Shown one piece after another: positions 32,633 to 43,127 of a stretch of DNA of 48,365 nt; positions within the stretch are counted from its first letter, which is position 1, and each line of letters opens with the position of its first letter. The notes beneath the pieces are model-generated. The model saw only the letters and a list, made by a program, of their open reading frames with translations. It made no database searches and was not told the DNA's origin. The translations under genes were made by a program, and so were the position numbers. The DNA lies in the NCBI GenBank assembly GCA_001970955.1, contig MPUH01000521.1, positions 1 through 48,365 on the forward strand, read 5' to 3'. The DNA is from Stentor coeruleus. Its lineage: Eukaryota; Ciliophora; Heterotrichea; Heterotrichida; Stentoridae.

Positions 32633-33417
32633 TCAAATATTATTTCATTTTCTAATAACTTTCACTTATAACAGCTATAAATTTTATGATTTTAAAAGAC
32701 TTTGAAGTGTTTGGATTTACAAAAAATCATGATGTTGATAGGTTTTATCAATTTTTTAAAAGGTTTTTGGCTTTAGGGTCAGGATTATTAGAGTGGTGAT
32801 TTATTAATATAATTTGAAATAAACAAATACTGAAGTTTAGGATAATGGAAAATTATAGTATGTTTACGATTGTATTTATAAAAATTTTAGATAACAAAAA
32901 TCTGATTTTAGAGTATTGTTAAGGGTTTAAGTCTAAAGATATGAATATGATGCTTTAACAATATGAAAGTTCTCTACTTCTACTAAAGGGAATATTTTAA
33001 ATTATATTCATCCAAATTTTTAATAATAAACTTTATATAATAACCACAAGGAAAAATACAAAACTACGATATGAAAAAAACTCTAGATGAGTATTTTATC
33101 ATTTTTTAATCAACCCAAAAAATTTAATAGCTAAAAACACAAATAAATCAACCATTTAGCCAACATTCAACCAAAACTAAATCTTTACATTTAACTTTAT
33201 GTATCAGGATTATTCTCAACATAATACATCTTTTAATATCTTCACAGTTTTAAAGTAAAATTTGAATAAAATTATAAAAACAACAAATAGTCTACGTTTA
33301 TATTTTTTTCTATTATCTTTATTTTCTAAAGTATTCAATGCATTTCCAAGGTATTTTGTTTTATCTTTACAAAGCTTTTAGTAAGAAAATGATTAGATGA
33401 ATATTTAGATAGTGTAT
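32633..33417. other. Divergent intergenic region, nothing recognised
   Basis: AT-rich spacer between the divergent ARL3 and USP genes, expected to hold both promoters. No gene or repeat was supported. The plus-strand open frame at 32493-32705 is the shadow of ARL3 exon 2. Confidence 0.5.
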
Positions 33418-36400
33418 ATGAATGGATATAATATGAGTGAAGCCGTACCGAGTTGGTGCCGAGTAGGATATTTTATTGACGCAAAGGACTTTATGAATGA
33501 TTGGTGTGTGGCTCAGGTAACAGAAATTTGCGAGATTAAAAAGACTATTACAGTGTTTCATGATGGATGGGGAAATAAAACAACCACATATCCGTTTAAA
33601 TCTTCGAAAATAGCTCCTTTTAGGAAGAATACTTTGAAATATACAGGCCCAAAACGAGAGGCAGTAAGAAATTGGGATCTAACAGATGAAGAACTTAATG
33701 ATATGCAGAATCAGGTCAACAGGCTATTGGACACTAATCTACTGAATGATGATGCTTTCTTTGTCACACAATTTTATAGAGGAAAACTTTATATATTCAT
33801 TGAGAATTTACTTATGCACAACTACAGAATGAATAAAAAAATTATGANAGACACTAATCTACTGAATGATGATGCTTTCTTTGTCACACAATTTTATAGA
33901 GGCAAACTTTATATATTCATTGAGAATTTACTTATGCACAACTACAGAATGAATAAAAAAATTATGAGACTTGCTGTAAGGTTTTTTGGGAGTGTTATAA
34001 GGTTGATTGTTATGTGGCTTAAAAAAGCTCCAGATTTGTTCCCATATTATTACAAATCATTAAGTCAGCCTGATTTATATTTAGAAGACAGCAATGTTGC
34101 TTTATCATTGGTATGGCCAGAGCTAATGGATACACTAAACAAACTCTTTGCCCTAGATAATAGAGTTTCAAACTTTTTCCTAAATTATGATGAAGTTCCT
34201 TCAGATTATGAACCAACACCATTAACTGTGATGAATAACAAAAAATATTCAGAAACACTTATGTACATAATAAATCTATATACAAAGGAAAAAGGGTTCG
34301 AAGCTGTAATTGCAATTGTTAATGAAAAAGATGAACAGAAACGAGTGCCATTTCCATTCATAGCTACCACAATTCTTTATGTTTTAGTTCAATTTCTAAT
34401 GCCTGAATTTTGGACCAAGTTCAACTCAGACCTAACTTCTGCGATATATCAACGTATTGATATAATTACTGAGGCTGAACTAAAAGATTTAAAGCATGAA
34501 GATATCATTCGTGTATTAAATATGATAAAAGATAGTAATGAGAATTTGGATACAAAAAAATACAACTTCTTTCTTCGAATGATAAGAAGCAACTACTTTG
34601 AAAAACGTATCAAAGGACTTTCTGAAATAAATACTGTTATTGAAAACATAGACAAGAAATCTGAACAAACAAAAAGCCGAACATCAAGAGAAGAACTTAA
34701 AGAGTGGATATTAAAAAATAACCTTTTAGAACTTGTAGTTAACGATAGACCTCATGTAGAATTGATAAAAAGGTCAAGTACTATTTTTAAGTTTTTAGCC
34801 CAATGTCATGCATTTAATACAAGTTTTATTGATATTATATGGAAATCAATAGAAGGTAAGCATGATTCTTATATTAGAGCTACATACAGTTGCATTATGG
34901 AATTCGCAGGCTGTCTTAATGAAGAACTCTATGATTTCATGTATCAGAAAATAAAATCAGTACCAATAGAAAAATATGATGAAAGTTTTTTATTACTTGT
35001 TAGAGATTTTACTTCAGTTGCTTTAGTTGCTTCTATTCGTATTGCTTTGAATAATAGAAAAGAATATTCAAAGTTTTATGGAATTGAAATTCTTGAATCT
35101 TTAATGCTTGATAATGCGCCTATTAACTTTTCTAAAGTATGTTGTAAATATTTAGGCACTATACTCTCTCATCCACTTGCTGGAAAAACTCGTAGTGCGT
35201 ATATGAAAAAACTTCTTACATTGATTTCTGCTGATAACTCTGTACCACAAGCATTAAGTTTGCTAATAAATTTTTTTAAAGGAATCAGAGATTTAAAAAG
35301 ACAGGCAAATGAGATTAAAATGTTTAATGAAGAAGGACTTCTTATTGAATTAATTATTAAAAATTTGAAGATTTATAAGGAAAAAGCTACAAGGATTAAC
35401 CCTAAAGAAGTTTGGGGTAAAATAGTATGTGGAAGATATACACATGAATATAATATAAAAATAAGATTGAAGCTTATTGAATATATGTTGTGCTTTTCTA
35501 ATGGTACTGTTGAGATTAGTAAGGAAAATATTAAAAGTTTGTGGGAAATGCTTGGAGAAAGTCTTATTGAAAATGAACAAAAAATATTTTATGTTTGGAT
35601 CTCAAAGGGGATTAGAAGAAAGCCCCCTTTGAAGAATGAAAATGTGGAGTTTATATTCAATGAAATATTTTTAAATGACGAGAAATTCCCTGTGGAAAAA
35701 ATTACTGAGGAATCTTTCGAATGTTTTAAATGGATTTTTCTAAGCTACCATGCAAATAAAGAAAATATTGAGACGGTTAATAATAAATTCAAGTACAGAA
35801 AATCAAGAAAACTGCTTGGATTTGATAAATTGGTTCAGATTCAATTAATTTCAGAAGAAAATTCAGGGGATACAGCAAAGTTTATTATAAGTCTTCTTTT
35901 ACGTTATAGTACACAAACTATTTCATTAGCTTTACCTATTCAAGAAGAATTCACTGACAGCCTTCTTGATATACTTCTTTCAAATAAGGATAATGATAAA
36001 ATGGTAACTCAAGGTCTTAACCTTTTGAAAATGTTATTAGGTGACTCAGAATCAGAACATATAGTAAAAAATTCTTATGTGTATGTTCATGAACTCACTT
36101 CTAGAGAGTTTTGTAAAGTTCATTATGATCAAAACCGAACTTTAAGACACTTGAGAAAAGAAATAGCTTTAATATATAAAAAGCCTATTGATTCAGTGAT
36201 TTTACAAGTAAGTGATAAAAAACTATCTGGAATTGATGATGATATGGAGCTAAGTACTTTAAAAGCCCATAGTATATCAGTAGAATTTAAATATCCTGAT
36301 TATAAAGATCACAATCCTCTACCTGGACTTTCGACAAACCAAATGGTTATTTCTAGTTTGTTTGAACTTTTAAGTAACACCGAAAAGTCTTATACTGATG

Positions 36401-39400
36401 TTGCTTGGGAATTACTTATAACTCTTCCAACTAATCAACAACTAATTAAAGCTTTTGAAGCATTAGAAACTCCTATTAAAAAATTATTATCTCAAACAAG
36501 TACACATAAACTTGTTTATGAACTTAAAATTATCCAAAAACTATCAGATGAAAAACAATGGGCGAATCGATTCATCAAATCTAAAGGTCTAGAACAAATA
36601 ATTGAAATATTTTATGAACCTCCAACAAAAACCCATGCAGCTATGCGACAAGAGTGTTTAATAAGAACTATTGCAAATTTTTTAAATAGAAACCCCAACA
36701 TTGACAACCTTGTTAGATTTATTGAATGTTTTTTCACTTCGATAAAACTTATATTCCAAAATCCTGATGAAGTCAAAGACCCTGAGATTTTTATAAAGTC
36801 ATGTGAAAATGTTATAAACTTTATTTCTGCTAAAAATCCAAATATTATACCTCATTTTATTCATAACAATCTAAGTTTTATGCATGATTTTTTTAGATTG
36901 ATATTTCAAGGGAAAATTATCCCAGTTCTTAGTTATCGGATTAGAAATATTATTGAGGAAATAGCAAATGAACAAGAAATTATAAAGGATTATTTTTCAA
37001 TGCTATATGAACTTAGGGAAGAAGCTACTGAAAAATCTAATGAAAATTACTGGAAAATTTTTGCGGATGTTGCTAAGAAAGTTGAAGGATTTGATGAAGA
37101 AAAGAAGAAAATTGTTAAAGAACTTACGCATTTTATAAAAAAGACAAATTATGAGAAAAATAGTGGGGATAAAAATGAAGCACTTTGTGGGGCTTTAACT
37201 GTTTTAGCTAATGCATGGAACAGTAATATAAGAGTATCAAAAAGCCATTCAAAACTTTTTATTACTAGATGTTTATTTGAAATTCCTGATAATTTAGACC
37301 GTAATGCACTTACCCCACCGATTTGTAAGCATAATGAAACTAGGAACTGTGCTCTTGAAGTTGTTCTTGAACTTTGTAAACTAAGTCCAAGTTTTCTCTC
37401 ACGTTTAATAAGAGAACTTGATAAGTACCATGAAGAACCTGACTGGAGAGGATATCAAAGAAAAGAATGGAATATTTCAGCAAATTCTAATGAAAAAAGC
37501 CAGGCAGGCTATGTAGGGATTAAAAACTTAGGCTGCACTTGTTATATGAATTCTCTTGTTCAACAGATTTTTATGATTAAAAGTTTCCGCGATGGGATAC
37601 TAGCGACTACAATTGAATCTCATGATGATAATATGCTTTATCAACTCCAATACCTATTTTCATCATTGGAATTTAGTGATAAACAATACATAAATCCTAA
37701 GATGTTTGCTGCTACTATAAAAGATTTTGATGGAAACCCAATTAACGTTAATGAACAAATGGATGTTGATGAGTTTTTCAATTATTTTATGGATAAGCTT
37801 GAAGGTAGTATAAAAGATTCATCTAGTCACAACATAATAAAAATGCATTTTGGTGGTCTTCTTGTCACAGAACTTATAGGTAAAGATTGTATTCATAGAA
37901 GTGAACGTTATGAACCTTTTCTAACTGTATCAGTTGAAGTAAAAAATAAAAAATCTTTACAAGAAGGTCTTGAGAGTTTTGTTGCCGGAGAAATCTTAGA
38001 AGGAGAAAACGCATATCAATGCGACCATTGTGAAGCTAAAGTTCGTGCTTTAAGACGTGTATGTATAAAACATTTACCAAATTTCCTTATTATTGCTTTA
38101 AGGCGATTTGAATTTGATTTCGACTCTATGACCAGGGTTAAACTTAATGACTTTTGTGAGTTTCCATTAGAAATCAACATGGAACCTTATACACAAGAAG
38201 GTTTAGAAAGACAAGAAAAGGAAAAAGAAAAAGCTGCAGGCAAAGATGTATCAGCCTCCCCAAAAAAATTCCCTGACAATTATTACAATTATAAACTTAG
38301 GGGAATTGTTATACATGCAGGTACAGCTGAGAGTGGACATTATTTTTCTTATATCCAAGATTCACTTATGAAATGGTTTGAATTTAATGATATATGGGTT
38401 AAAGAATTCAGTCAAAATGATATACCTGATGAATGTTTTGGAGGGGAAGAAAAATTCAACTGGTCTTCAACTTTGACGAATTCATCAAATACAATGACAA
38501 GGGAAAAGTGTGGAAATGCATATTTACTATTCTATGAAAGAGTTGGGATTTATAATGTTAGAAATACTGATGAAGAAGCTTTAGAACCTGCCTCGCTGTC
38601 TGTTAATTTTTCAGGAGAAGTTGAACATATGAAAACTATTAGAAAACAAAACCAAAAATACTGGAGAAACAAACACATTTTCGCTGGGGAATACTCGAGA
38701 TTTATAAGTAACCTTTCTCGGATTGAAAACATGCCATTCAAATTTGTGTTTAAATTCACAATAACTATTCTTATTAGAACAAAAGAAAAACGTGAAGAAC
38801 TCATACATATTTACATAGCTTTAGAAAATGAGATAAAAAAAGACCCTCAAAATGCAAGATGGGTTCTCGAGCTTTTAAGTGGAGAAAGTGTATGTAAAGA
38901 ATTGCTATTGTTTTGCCCGATATTGCTTATGAGAAAAATCATTGTTGGTTTAATCAAAACTTCATTTTCTTTAATCGAGGCAGATAAAAAAGAACGGATA
39001 ATGTTAAGGTTTTTACAAATGCTCCCTTTATCTAGAAAAACATATTCAAAGAACTTTGCCCAGTATTTGGAAGTATTGAAAATAGTTATTATACCTTGTG
39101 AAGATGTGATTGAAAAACATGGAATAATTAAGATTCTTGTTGATTATTTATTTGGTGTGAAATTTTCCCTGCCACAGTGTCCTCTTGATGAAGATGAAGA
39201 TATTAGTTTAGGTTATGAGAAATACGAAATTTGTAATCCAGAAATTTCAGATATGATATACTCAGAAAGTAAAAGTTGCTCAGTTGGGAGTGTTTTTTAT
39301 ACACTTTTCTTATTAAATCATAAAATACTTGACAAACAAGCTAAAATTTTGAAGAGTATAGAAAGAATCGAAGATCTTCTTAGACAAGCTGACACAAAAC

Positions 39401-40116
39401 AAAGCATAAAATATTTGGGTAAACTTTTTGCAATATTAATGACTTCTGACAGCAACACATACAAGACTTATTTGAGAAAACTCATAGATTTCTCTTCTAA
39501 CTCTGATACTTTCAAACGTAGCCAAGCATTAAAACTTATCAGCCATTTACTTCTTCATAAATGTCCTCTTCAAAAAGAGCATGTAGATGCGTATTTAGCT
39601 TACAAATTTAAACAAATTAAAAGTACCAGATACCTCGTTGAAATAGAATCCTTCATTACCTTTTTAATAAACCTTTGCTGCAAATCAAAAGACTTCCAAA
39701 GTTTTGTTAGAGACCAAGTCGATCTTTTAAACTGGATGGAAAAATGGCTTAAGGAAAACATGAATTACTCTCTAACTAGCATGAAAACCAGTCAATATGA
39801 AGAACATATGCGACAAAACATCAAACAACTTTATCAGAAATGTTTGAAAATATTAAAAAATGAAGACCTTTGCACACCAACATACTGGGACTCAGATGAA
39901 GATATCGAAGAAGATAAACTACAAAAAGGGAAACATATAGATGTTGCTGAAAATAATCCTGTTCGTTGGGCTAAAGGATATATAAAAGAACGCATTGGAG
40001 ATTTATTGTACATTCAAGTGAGAAGCTGGGATAATTCCGAATATTACACGCTAAAAGAAATCACTGGAGAAGATATAGCTCCTTTGGGGCATTATACATC
40101 TAAATCTTACCAATAG
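33418..40116 (+). CDS. Giant ubiquitin-specific protease of the USP9X/USP24/USP34 type
   Basis: About 2232 residues as written, with about 40 of them likely artefactual (see repeat 33730-33967). N-terminal residues 5-70 form a small Tudor/SH3-like barrel (WCRVGYF...WCVAQV..FHDGWG), and a similar segment recurs near the C-terminus (VRWAKGYI..LYIQVRSWD). A long helical-repeat region follows, then a ubiquitin-like module around 36120-36300. The catalytic domain spans about 37507-38550. The Cys box NLGCTCYMNS has its catalytic Cys at codon 37540-37542, and the His box SGHYFSY has its His at 38338-38340. CDHC is half of the usual zinc ribbon. It removes ubiquitin from proteins. The start is taken at ATG 33418; ATG 33433 is also possible. 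The family is clear; subtype and substrates are not. Confidence 0.9.
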   Translation: MNGYNMSEAVPSWCRVGYFIDAKDFMNDWCVAQVTEICEIKKTITVFHDGWGNKTTTYPFKSSKIAPFRKNTLKYTGPKREAVRNWDLTDEELNDMQNQVNRLLDTNLLNDDAFFVTQFYRGKLYIFIENLLMHNYRMNKKIMXDTNLLNDDAFFVTQFYRGKLYIFIENLLMHNYRMNKKIMRLAVRFFGSVIRLIVMWLKKAPDLFPYYYKSLSQPDLYLEDSNVALSLVWPELMDTLNKLFALDNRVSNFFLNYDEVPSDYEPTPLTVMNNKKYSETLMYIINLYTKEKGFEAVIAIVNEKDEQKRVPFPFIATTILYVLVQFLMPEFWTKFNSDLTSAIYQRIDIITEAELKDLKHEDIIRVLNMIKDSNENLDTKKYNFFLRMIRSNYFEKRIKGLSEINTVIENIDKKSEQTKSRTSREELKEWILKNNLLELVVNDRPHVELIKRSSTIFKFLAQCHAFNTSFIDIIWKSIEGKHDSYIRATYSCIMEFAGCLNEELYDFMYQKIKSVPIEKYDESFLLLVRDFTSVALVASIRIALNNRKEYSKFYGIEILESLMLDNAPINFSKVCCKYLGTILSHPLAGKTRSAYMKKLLTLISADNSVPQALSLLINFFKGIRDLKRQANEIKMFNEEGLLIELIIKNLKIYKEKATRINPKEVWGKIVCGRYTHEYNIKIRLKLIEYMLCFSNGTVEISKENIKSLWEMLGESLIENEQKIFYVWISKGIRRKPPLKNENVEFIFNEIFLNDEKFPVEKITEESFECFKWIFLSYHANKENIETVNNKFKYRKSRKLLGFDKLVQIQLISEENSGDTAKFIISLLLRYSTQTISLALPIQEEFTDSLLDILLSNKDNDKMVTQGLNLLKMLLGDSESEHIVKNSYVYVHELTSREFCKVHYDQNRTLRHLRKEIALIYKKPIDSVILQVSDKKLSGIDDDMELSTLKAHSISVEFKYPDYKDHNPLPGLSTNQMVISSLFELLSNTEKSYTDVAWELLITLPTNQQLIKAFEALETPIKKLLSQTSTHKLVYELKIIQKLSDEKQWANRFIKSKGLEQIIEIFYEPPTKTHAAMRQECLIRTIANFLNRNPNIDNLVRFIECFFTSIKLIFQNPDEVKDPEIFIKSCENVINFISAKNPNIIPHFIHNNLSFMHDFFRLIFQGKIIPVLSYRIRNIIEEIANEQEIIKDYFSMLYELREEATEKSNENYWKIFADVAKKVEGFDEEKKKIVKELTHFIKKTNYEKNSGDKNEALCGALTVLANAWNSNIRVSKSHSKLFITRCLFEIPDNLDRNALTPPICKHNETRNCALEVVLELCKLSPSFLSRLIRELDKYHEEPDWRGYQRKEWNISANSNEKSQAGYVGIKNLGCTCYMNSLVQQIFMIKSFRDGILATTIESHDDNMLYQLQYLFSSLEFSDKQYINPKMFAATIKDFDGNPINVNEQMDVDEFFNYFMDKLEGSIKDSSSHNIIKMHFGGLLVTELIGKDCIHRSERYEPFLTVSVEVKNKKSLQEGLESFVAGEILEGENAYQCDHCEAKVRALRRVCIKHLPNFLIIALRRFEFDFDSMTRVKLNDFCEFPLEINMEPYTQEGLERQEKEKEKAAGKDVSASPKKFPDNYYNYKLRGIVIHAGTAESGHYFSYIQDSLMKWFEFNDIWVKEFSQNDIPDECFGGEEKFNWSSTLTNSSNTMTREKCGNAYLLFYERVGIYNVRNTDEEALEPASLSVNFSGEVEHMKTIRKQNQKYWRNKHIFAGEYSRFISNLSRIENMPFKFVFKFTITILIRTKEKREELIHIYIALENEIKKDPQNARWVLELLSGESVCKELLLFCPILLMRKIIVGLIKTSFSLIEADKKERIMLRFLQMLPLSRKTYSKNFAQYLEVLKIVIIPCEDVIEKHGIIKILVDYLFGVKFSLPQCPLDEDEDISLGYEKYEICNPEISDMIYSESKSCSVGSVFYTLFLLNHKILDKQAKILKSIERIEDLLRQADTKQSIKYLGKLFAILMTSDSNTYKTYLRKLIDFSSNSDTFKRSQALKLISHLLLHKCPLQKEHVDAYLAYKFKQIKSTRYLVEIESFITFLINLCCKSKDFQSFVRDQVDLLNWMEKWLKENMNYSLTSMKTSQYEEHMRQNIKQLYQKCLKILKNEDLCTPTYWDSDEDIEEDKLQKGKHIDVAENNPVRWAKGYIKERIGDLLYIQVRSWDNSEYYTLKEITGEDIAPLGHYTSKSYQ
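33730..33967. repeat. In-frame direct repeat around an N: probable assembly artefact
   Basis: 33730-33847 is repeated at 33850-33967 with one difference (ggaaaac versus ggcaaac). The N at 33848 sits at the junction. The period is 120 nt, so the USP frame continues and the protein shows 40 residues twice. This fits two contig ends placed side by side without merging. Confidence 0.85.
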
Positions 40117-40165
40117 ATAATTGAATTTGAGTAGTAAAGAAGATTAAAGTAATATCCCTAATGCA

Positions 40166-40708
40166 TTAGCTTAAAGGGGAGTAGTTATACTCTGCTTTAT
40201 TATGCATAATGAGTTTGTTTTCCACAAAGTAAAAACTATCTGATTTTGTCTCCCATGGGGCTGCAATCATTTCAGCTTTCAAATTTTCTGGAATTGAGGG
40301 CATCTCATATATGACTTCCCAAGTATTCCGAGTACCGGGTATGCAGAATTCTAGATTAAAGTCGAAACTCTTTAGAAGTGTTGATCTGAAATAATGCCTT
40401 TCAATCATTCTAAAGTTTCTTACTTCTTTACCTCCAACTTTGAATCCTATTGTGCTTCCGAGAGCTGTTAAGTTCAAAAAGTCAGGACCTAGATGATACT
40501 TAATAGTTCTGATTGAGTCATCTTCAATCACTTCTCTTGATTCTTCTTCATCTTCATTGGTCACTTCAAATAGCACTGTTCCGCTTTCTAAGTCTCTTAC
40601 TTTGAAGTACACAAACTCTATGCCATAAATATTAGCAGATAAAGGACATAAGAAGCGGTCAGCTGCCTCAGTTAGCGTACTTACATACTCCGGATTTATC
40701 TCATCCAT
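40166..40708 (-). CDS. UNC119: UNC119-like lipid-binding chaperone
   Basis: Intronless, 180 residues, covering the immunoglobulin-like beta-sandwich of the UNC119/PDE6D family. Signatures include LCPLSANIY, TVLFEV, NFRMIERHYFR, LLKSFDFNLEFCIP and SDSFYFVENKLIMHNKAEY, all close to UNC119 and less so to PDE6D. The long disordered N-terminus of animal UNC119 is missing. It binds N-myristoylated proteins and carries them to cilia, where ARL3-GTP releases them. It is convergent with the USP gene (49 bp between stops), and a 65-bp tandem repeat lies just upstream of its start. Confidence 0.95.
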   Translation of the reverse strand: MDEINPEYVSTLTEAADRFLCPLSANIYGIEFVYFKVRDLESGTVLFEVTNEDEEESREVIEDDSIRTIKYHLGPDFLNLTALGSTIGFKVGGKEVRNFRMIERHYFRSTLLKSFDFNLEFCIPGTRNTWEVIYEMPSIPENLKAEMIAAPWETKSDSFYFVENKLIMHNKAEYNYSPLS

Positions 40709-41306
40709 TTAATTATAAGCCATATACATCTTCATATAGCTTTTTAGTCTCCCAAAATATTTGCGTTATAAGGCTTTAGTTGAGGTTGATTCATCTTCAT
40801 ATAGCTTTTTAGTCTCCCAAAATATTTGCGTTATAAGGCTTTAGTTGAGTTTGATTGGAAGAAAAAAGACAGATTTTTATTAGTTAAAAGAAAATGAAAG
40901 ATGATTTTATAAAGATAAACAAAAAATATGTTTTTGTGTTTATGATTCTTATGAAAATTTGGAAGGATGCGATTTTGATTAGTCAGCTATGCAAAATACA
41001 AAAAAAATAAAATATTAAGCATCTGGAGGATTAGAAAAAATATTTAATCAAGCCAATTTATGTATTATTCTTCTATAAGCGAAATATAGCAAATATATAA
41101 TTATAAAGAGTATATAATAGAAGTAATTTTCGTTGTAATGATTCAATAGTTAATATTCCAACATTATTATACAATTCTAAATAATTTACAATTTCTAATA
41201 AGACCTATCTTATCAAATCATTTAAGTAACTCTCAATCCATAATTTAAAATAATATATTTTATATATCCATCAATAAATCAACTATCAACTAAATTAACC
41301 TACTCT
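40709..41306. other. Intergenic, tandem repeat plus AT-rich spacer
   Basis: Apart from the 65-bp repeat at 40727-40855, nothing recognisable. It contains the UNC119 promoter side and the 3' flank of the ZnT9-like gene. Confidence 0.5.
40727..40855. repeat. 65-bp tandem duplication upstream of UNC119
   Basis: Two almost identical copies (40727-40791 and 40792-40855) differ near the end (gaggttgatt versus gagtttgatt). It begins 19 bp upstream of the UNC119 start codon, so it duplicates leader or promoter sequence. There is no N here, unlike the other two direct repeats. Confidence 0.85.
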
Positions 41307-42518
41307 TCACGATTTATTATCGATTATGCATTTTCCTGTTCCATCAGAATGATACTTTTTTAACTCACTCATCATAACCCCTCGAAGTTCTTTTTTGATA
41401 TTTGTCACACATTTTTCTATATCAATTTCCCTAGCACTAGGAAAAGCTTTCATTATATCAGCTTCAATTTTCATGATAACTTCTGCATTATGCGTGATAA
41501 AAACTAGTGTTGATCTTACTAAAAGTTCTTTAAGTTTGTTTTCGGTATCACTATTTAGGTTTAAATTTTTTATATCAATTTCAAGAGCTTGAATAAGTTT
41601 ATGAGCAATAAATTCTTGATCATAAACAACTTCTGCTGAAACAGCCAATTCATCATTACTGAATTTAGTTTTTAGTCTTTGTATGTCCTTAATTTCTCTT
41701 CTAGAATGTAAAATGGTAAGCAATTTAATCATGTCTATTGAAGACAAGCTTTTCCCAATAAGAATTTGAGAGTTTTCTTTACATATAAGAAACCCTAAAT
41801 AAATTTGAACAATTCCATTACAAAATTCTCCTACAAGATCAAACCATGCAGTTCCGGTTGCATAACATAAAAATGATGTTACAACAGGAGTTCCTACACC
41901 TAATACAGCCAAAACATTTTCAGTTATTATTGCATCTTGAATAGGGTCAACAGATTGTTTTTTAAATATTATTCTATAAGAAAGCTGACTTCTTATCATA
42001 AGCCTTTTGAAAAAGTTGTATTTCATATCATTTTTACTTATATCCCCAAGATTTTTATAATATAAATATAGCTCGCCAAAACTTGATAGAAAGATGATCT
42101 ATATAAAACATACACTCAATGAAAATGGATTCAATGCTAATTCAGTCATAGTATCAATACCATTGAATCCTGTAATCAAAGGCGAAATTACATTATAAAC
42201 TCCTGATAAAGCAAAGCAGGCACCAGGTATCATAACAGTAATATTCTTGTATTTGTTATAACCTATATAAGTTATACCATAATTATGGGTTTCATCAGGT
42301 TTTAACTTTGACCATCTATTAGCTACTAACATGAAAACATGATTCATAGCATCTAATGCAGCTCGCATAAGTTCAGCTTTTACAGCTTGAGAATGGGACA
42401 TGTTGAAAGCACTGAATTTAATTATATTCTGTATTATATCTGCATACATTTCTCTACGGATCATACTCCAATTATTGTCTATTTGCTCAGAAAATAGTCT
42501 TCGCCCTATTTTAAACAT
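41307..42518 (-). CDS. ZnT9/SLC30A9-like cation diffusion facilitator protein
   Basis: 398 residues after removing one 15-nt intron (42099-42113, gtatgttttatatag). Exons are 42114-42518 and 41307-42098. The N-terminus MFKIGRRLFSEQ is basic and looks like a mitochondrial presequence, as expected for ZnT9 relatives. The stretch from PDETHNYG through the following helices matches the ZnT9-type CDF membrane domain. TENVLAVLGV and the long helix after it match the fifth and sixth helices. The C-terminal cytoplasmic-like domain (RLKTKF..ELAVSAEVVYD, and ESD-like end REIDIEKC) also fits. Oddity: the helix-2 metal site HxxxD seems to be RxxxD (RAALD), and the acidic pair ED in helix 5 is EN, so zinc transport may be altered or lost. 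CDF fold likely; ZnT9 subfamily probable. Confidence 0.85.
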
Positions 42519-43127
42519 AATTATTATTAGACTATAAATGTAGTTGGTTGATTATAAATTCATAATATGCTGGCTTATCAAATTATATGCAATCTGATTT
42601 TTCTTGGTTTTTTTATGTTTAGCAAGGATAATAATTTAGTTTTAAGCATCAGAAAGTTTTAATTCTTTATAGATAATAGCTATAAGATAACAAAGCAAAG
42701 TTTATCAGAAATTGTATTTAAATAATTTTAAGTTAATTGCATTACATATGCATAAAAATTAAAAGCAATAAAATATAGGAATAATTGATCTCACTACTGT
42801 CGAAATGAATAAAAAATAAATTTATACAACATTTTGGAAATTTTAGTATAAATATCATGCCCCTACATTCCTTAAGGTAAAATAGTATAAAAGAATTCGG
42901 TAATCATCATAAAAGTATTTAATATATTATAATTCCATCAAAAAAATACTTTAAAAAGTATATAATTTATCTTCCAATTTTTTTCTATTTTTCATAGCAA
43001 CAATATCAATTTTACCATATCCTATATAATAAAAAAAACACAATCTATCGATACTTAAACAATTTATTTCGATGTATATATTGTAAGTATGATATTTCTT
43101 TATCTAATCAAAGAAATAAGAATATAA
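42519..43127. other. Divergent intergenic region, nothing recognised
   Basis: AT-rich spacer between the divergent ZnT9-like and VTT-domain genes. No gene or repeat seen. Confidence 0.5.

Noticed and set aside
33367..34258. Minus-strand open frames at 33367-33561 and 34019-34258
   Set aside because: They lie antisense to the USP gene, have no family features and no conserved context.
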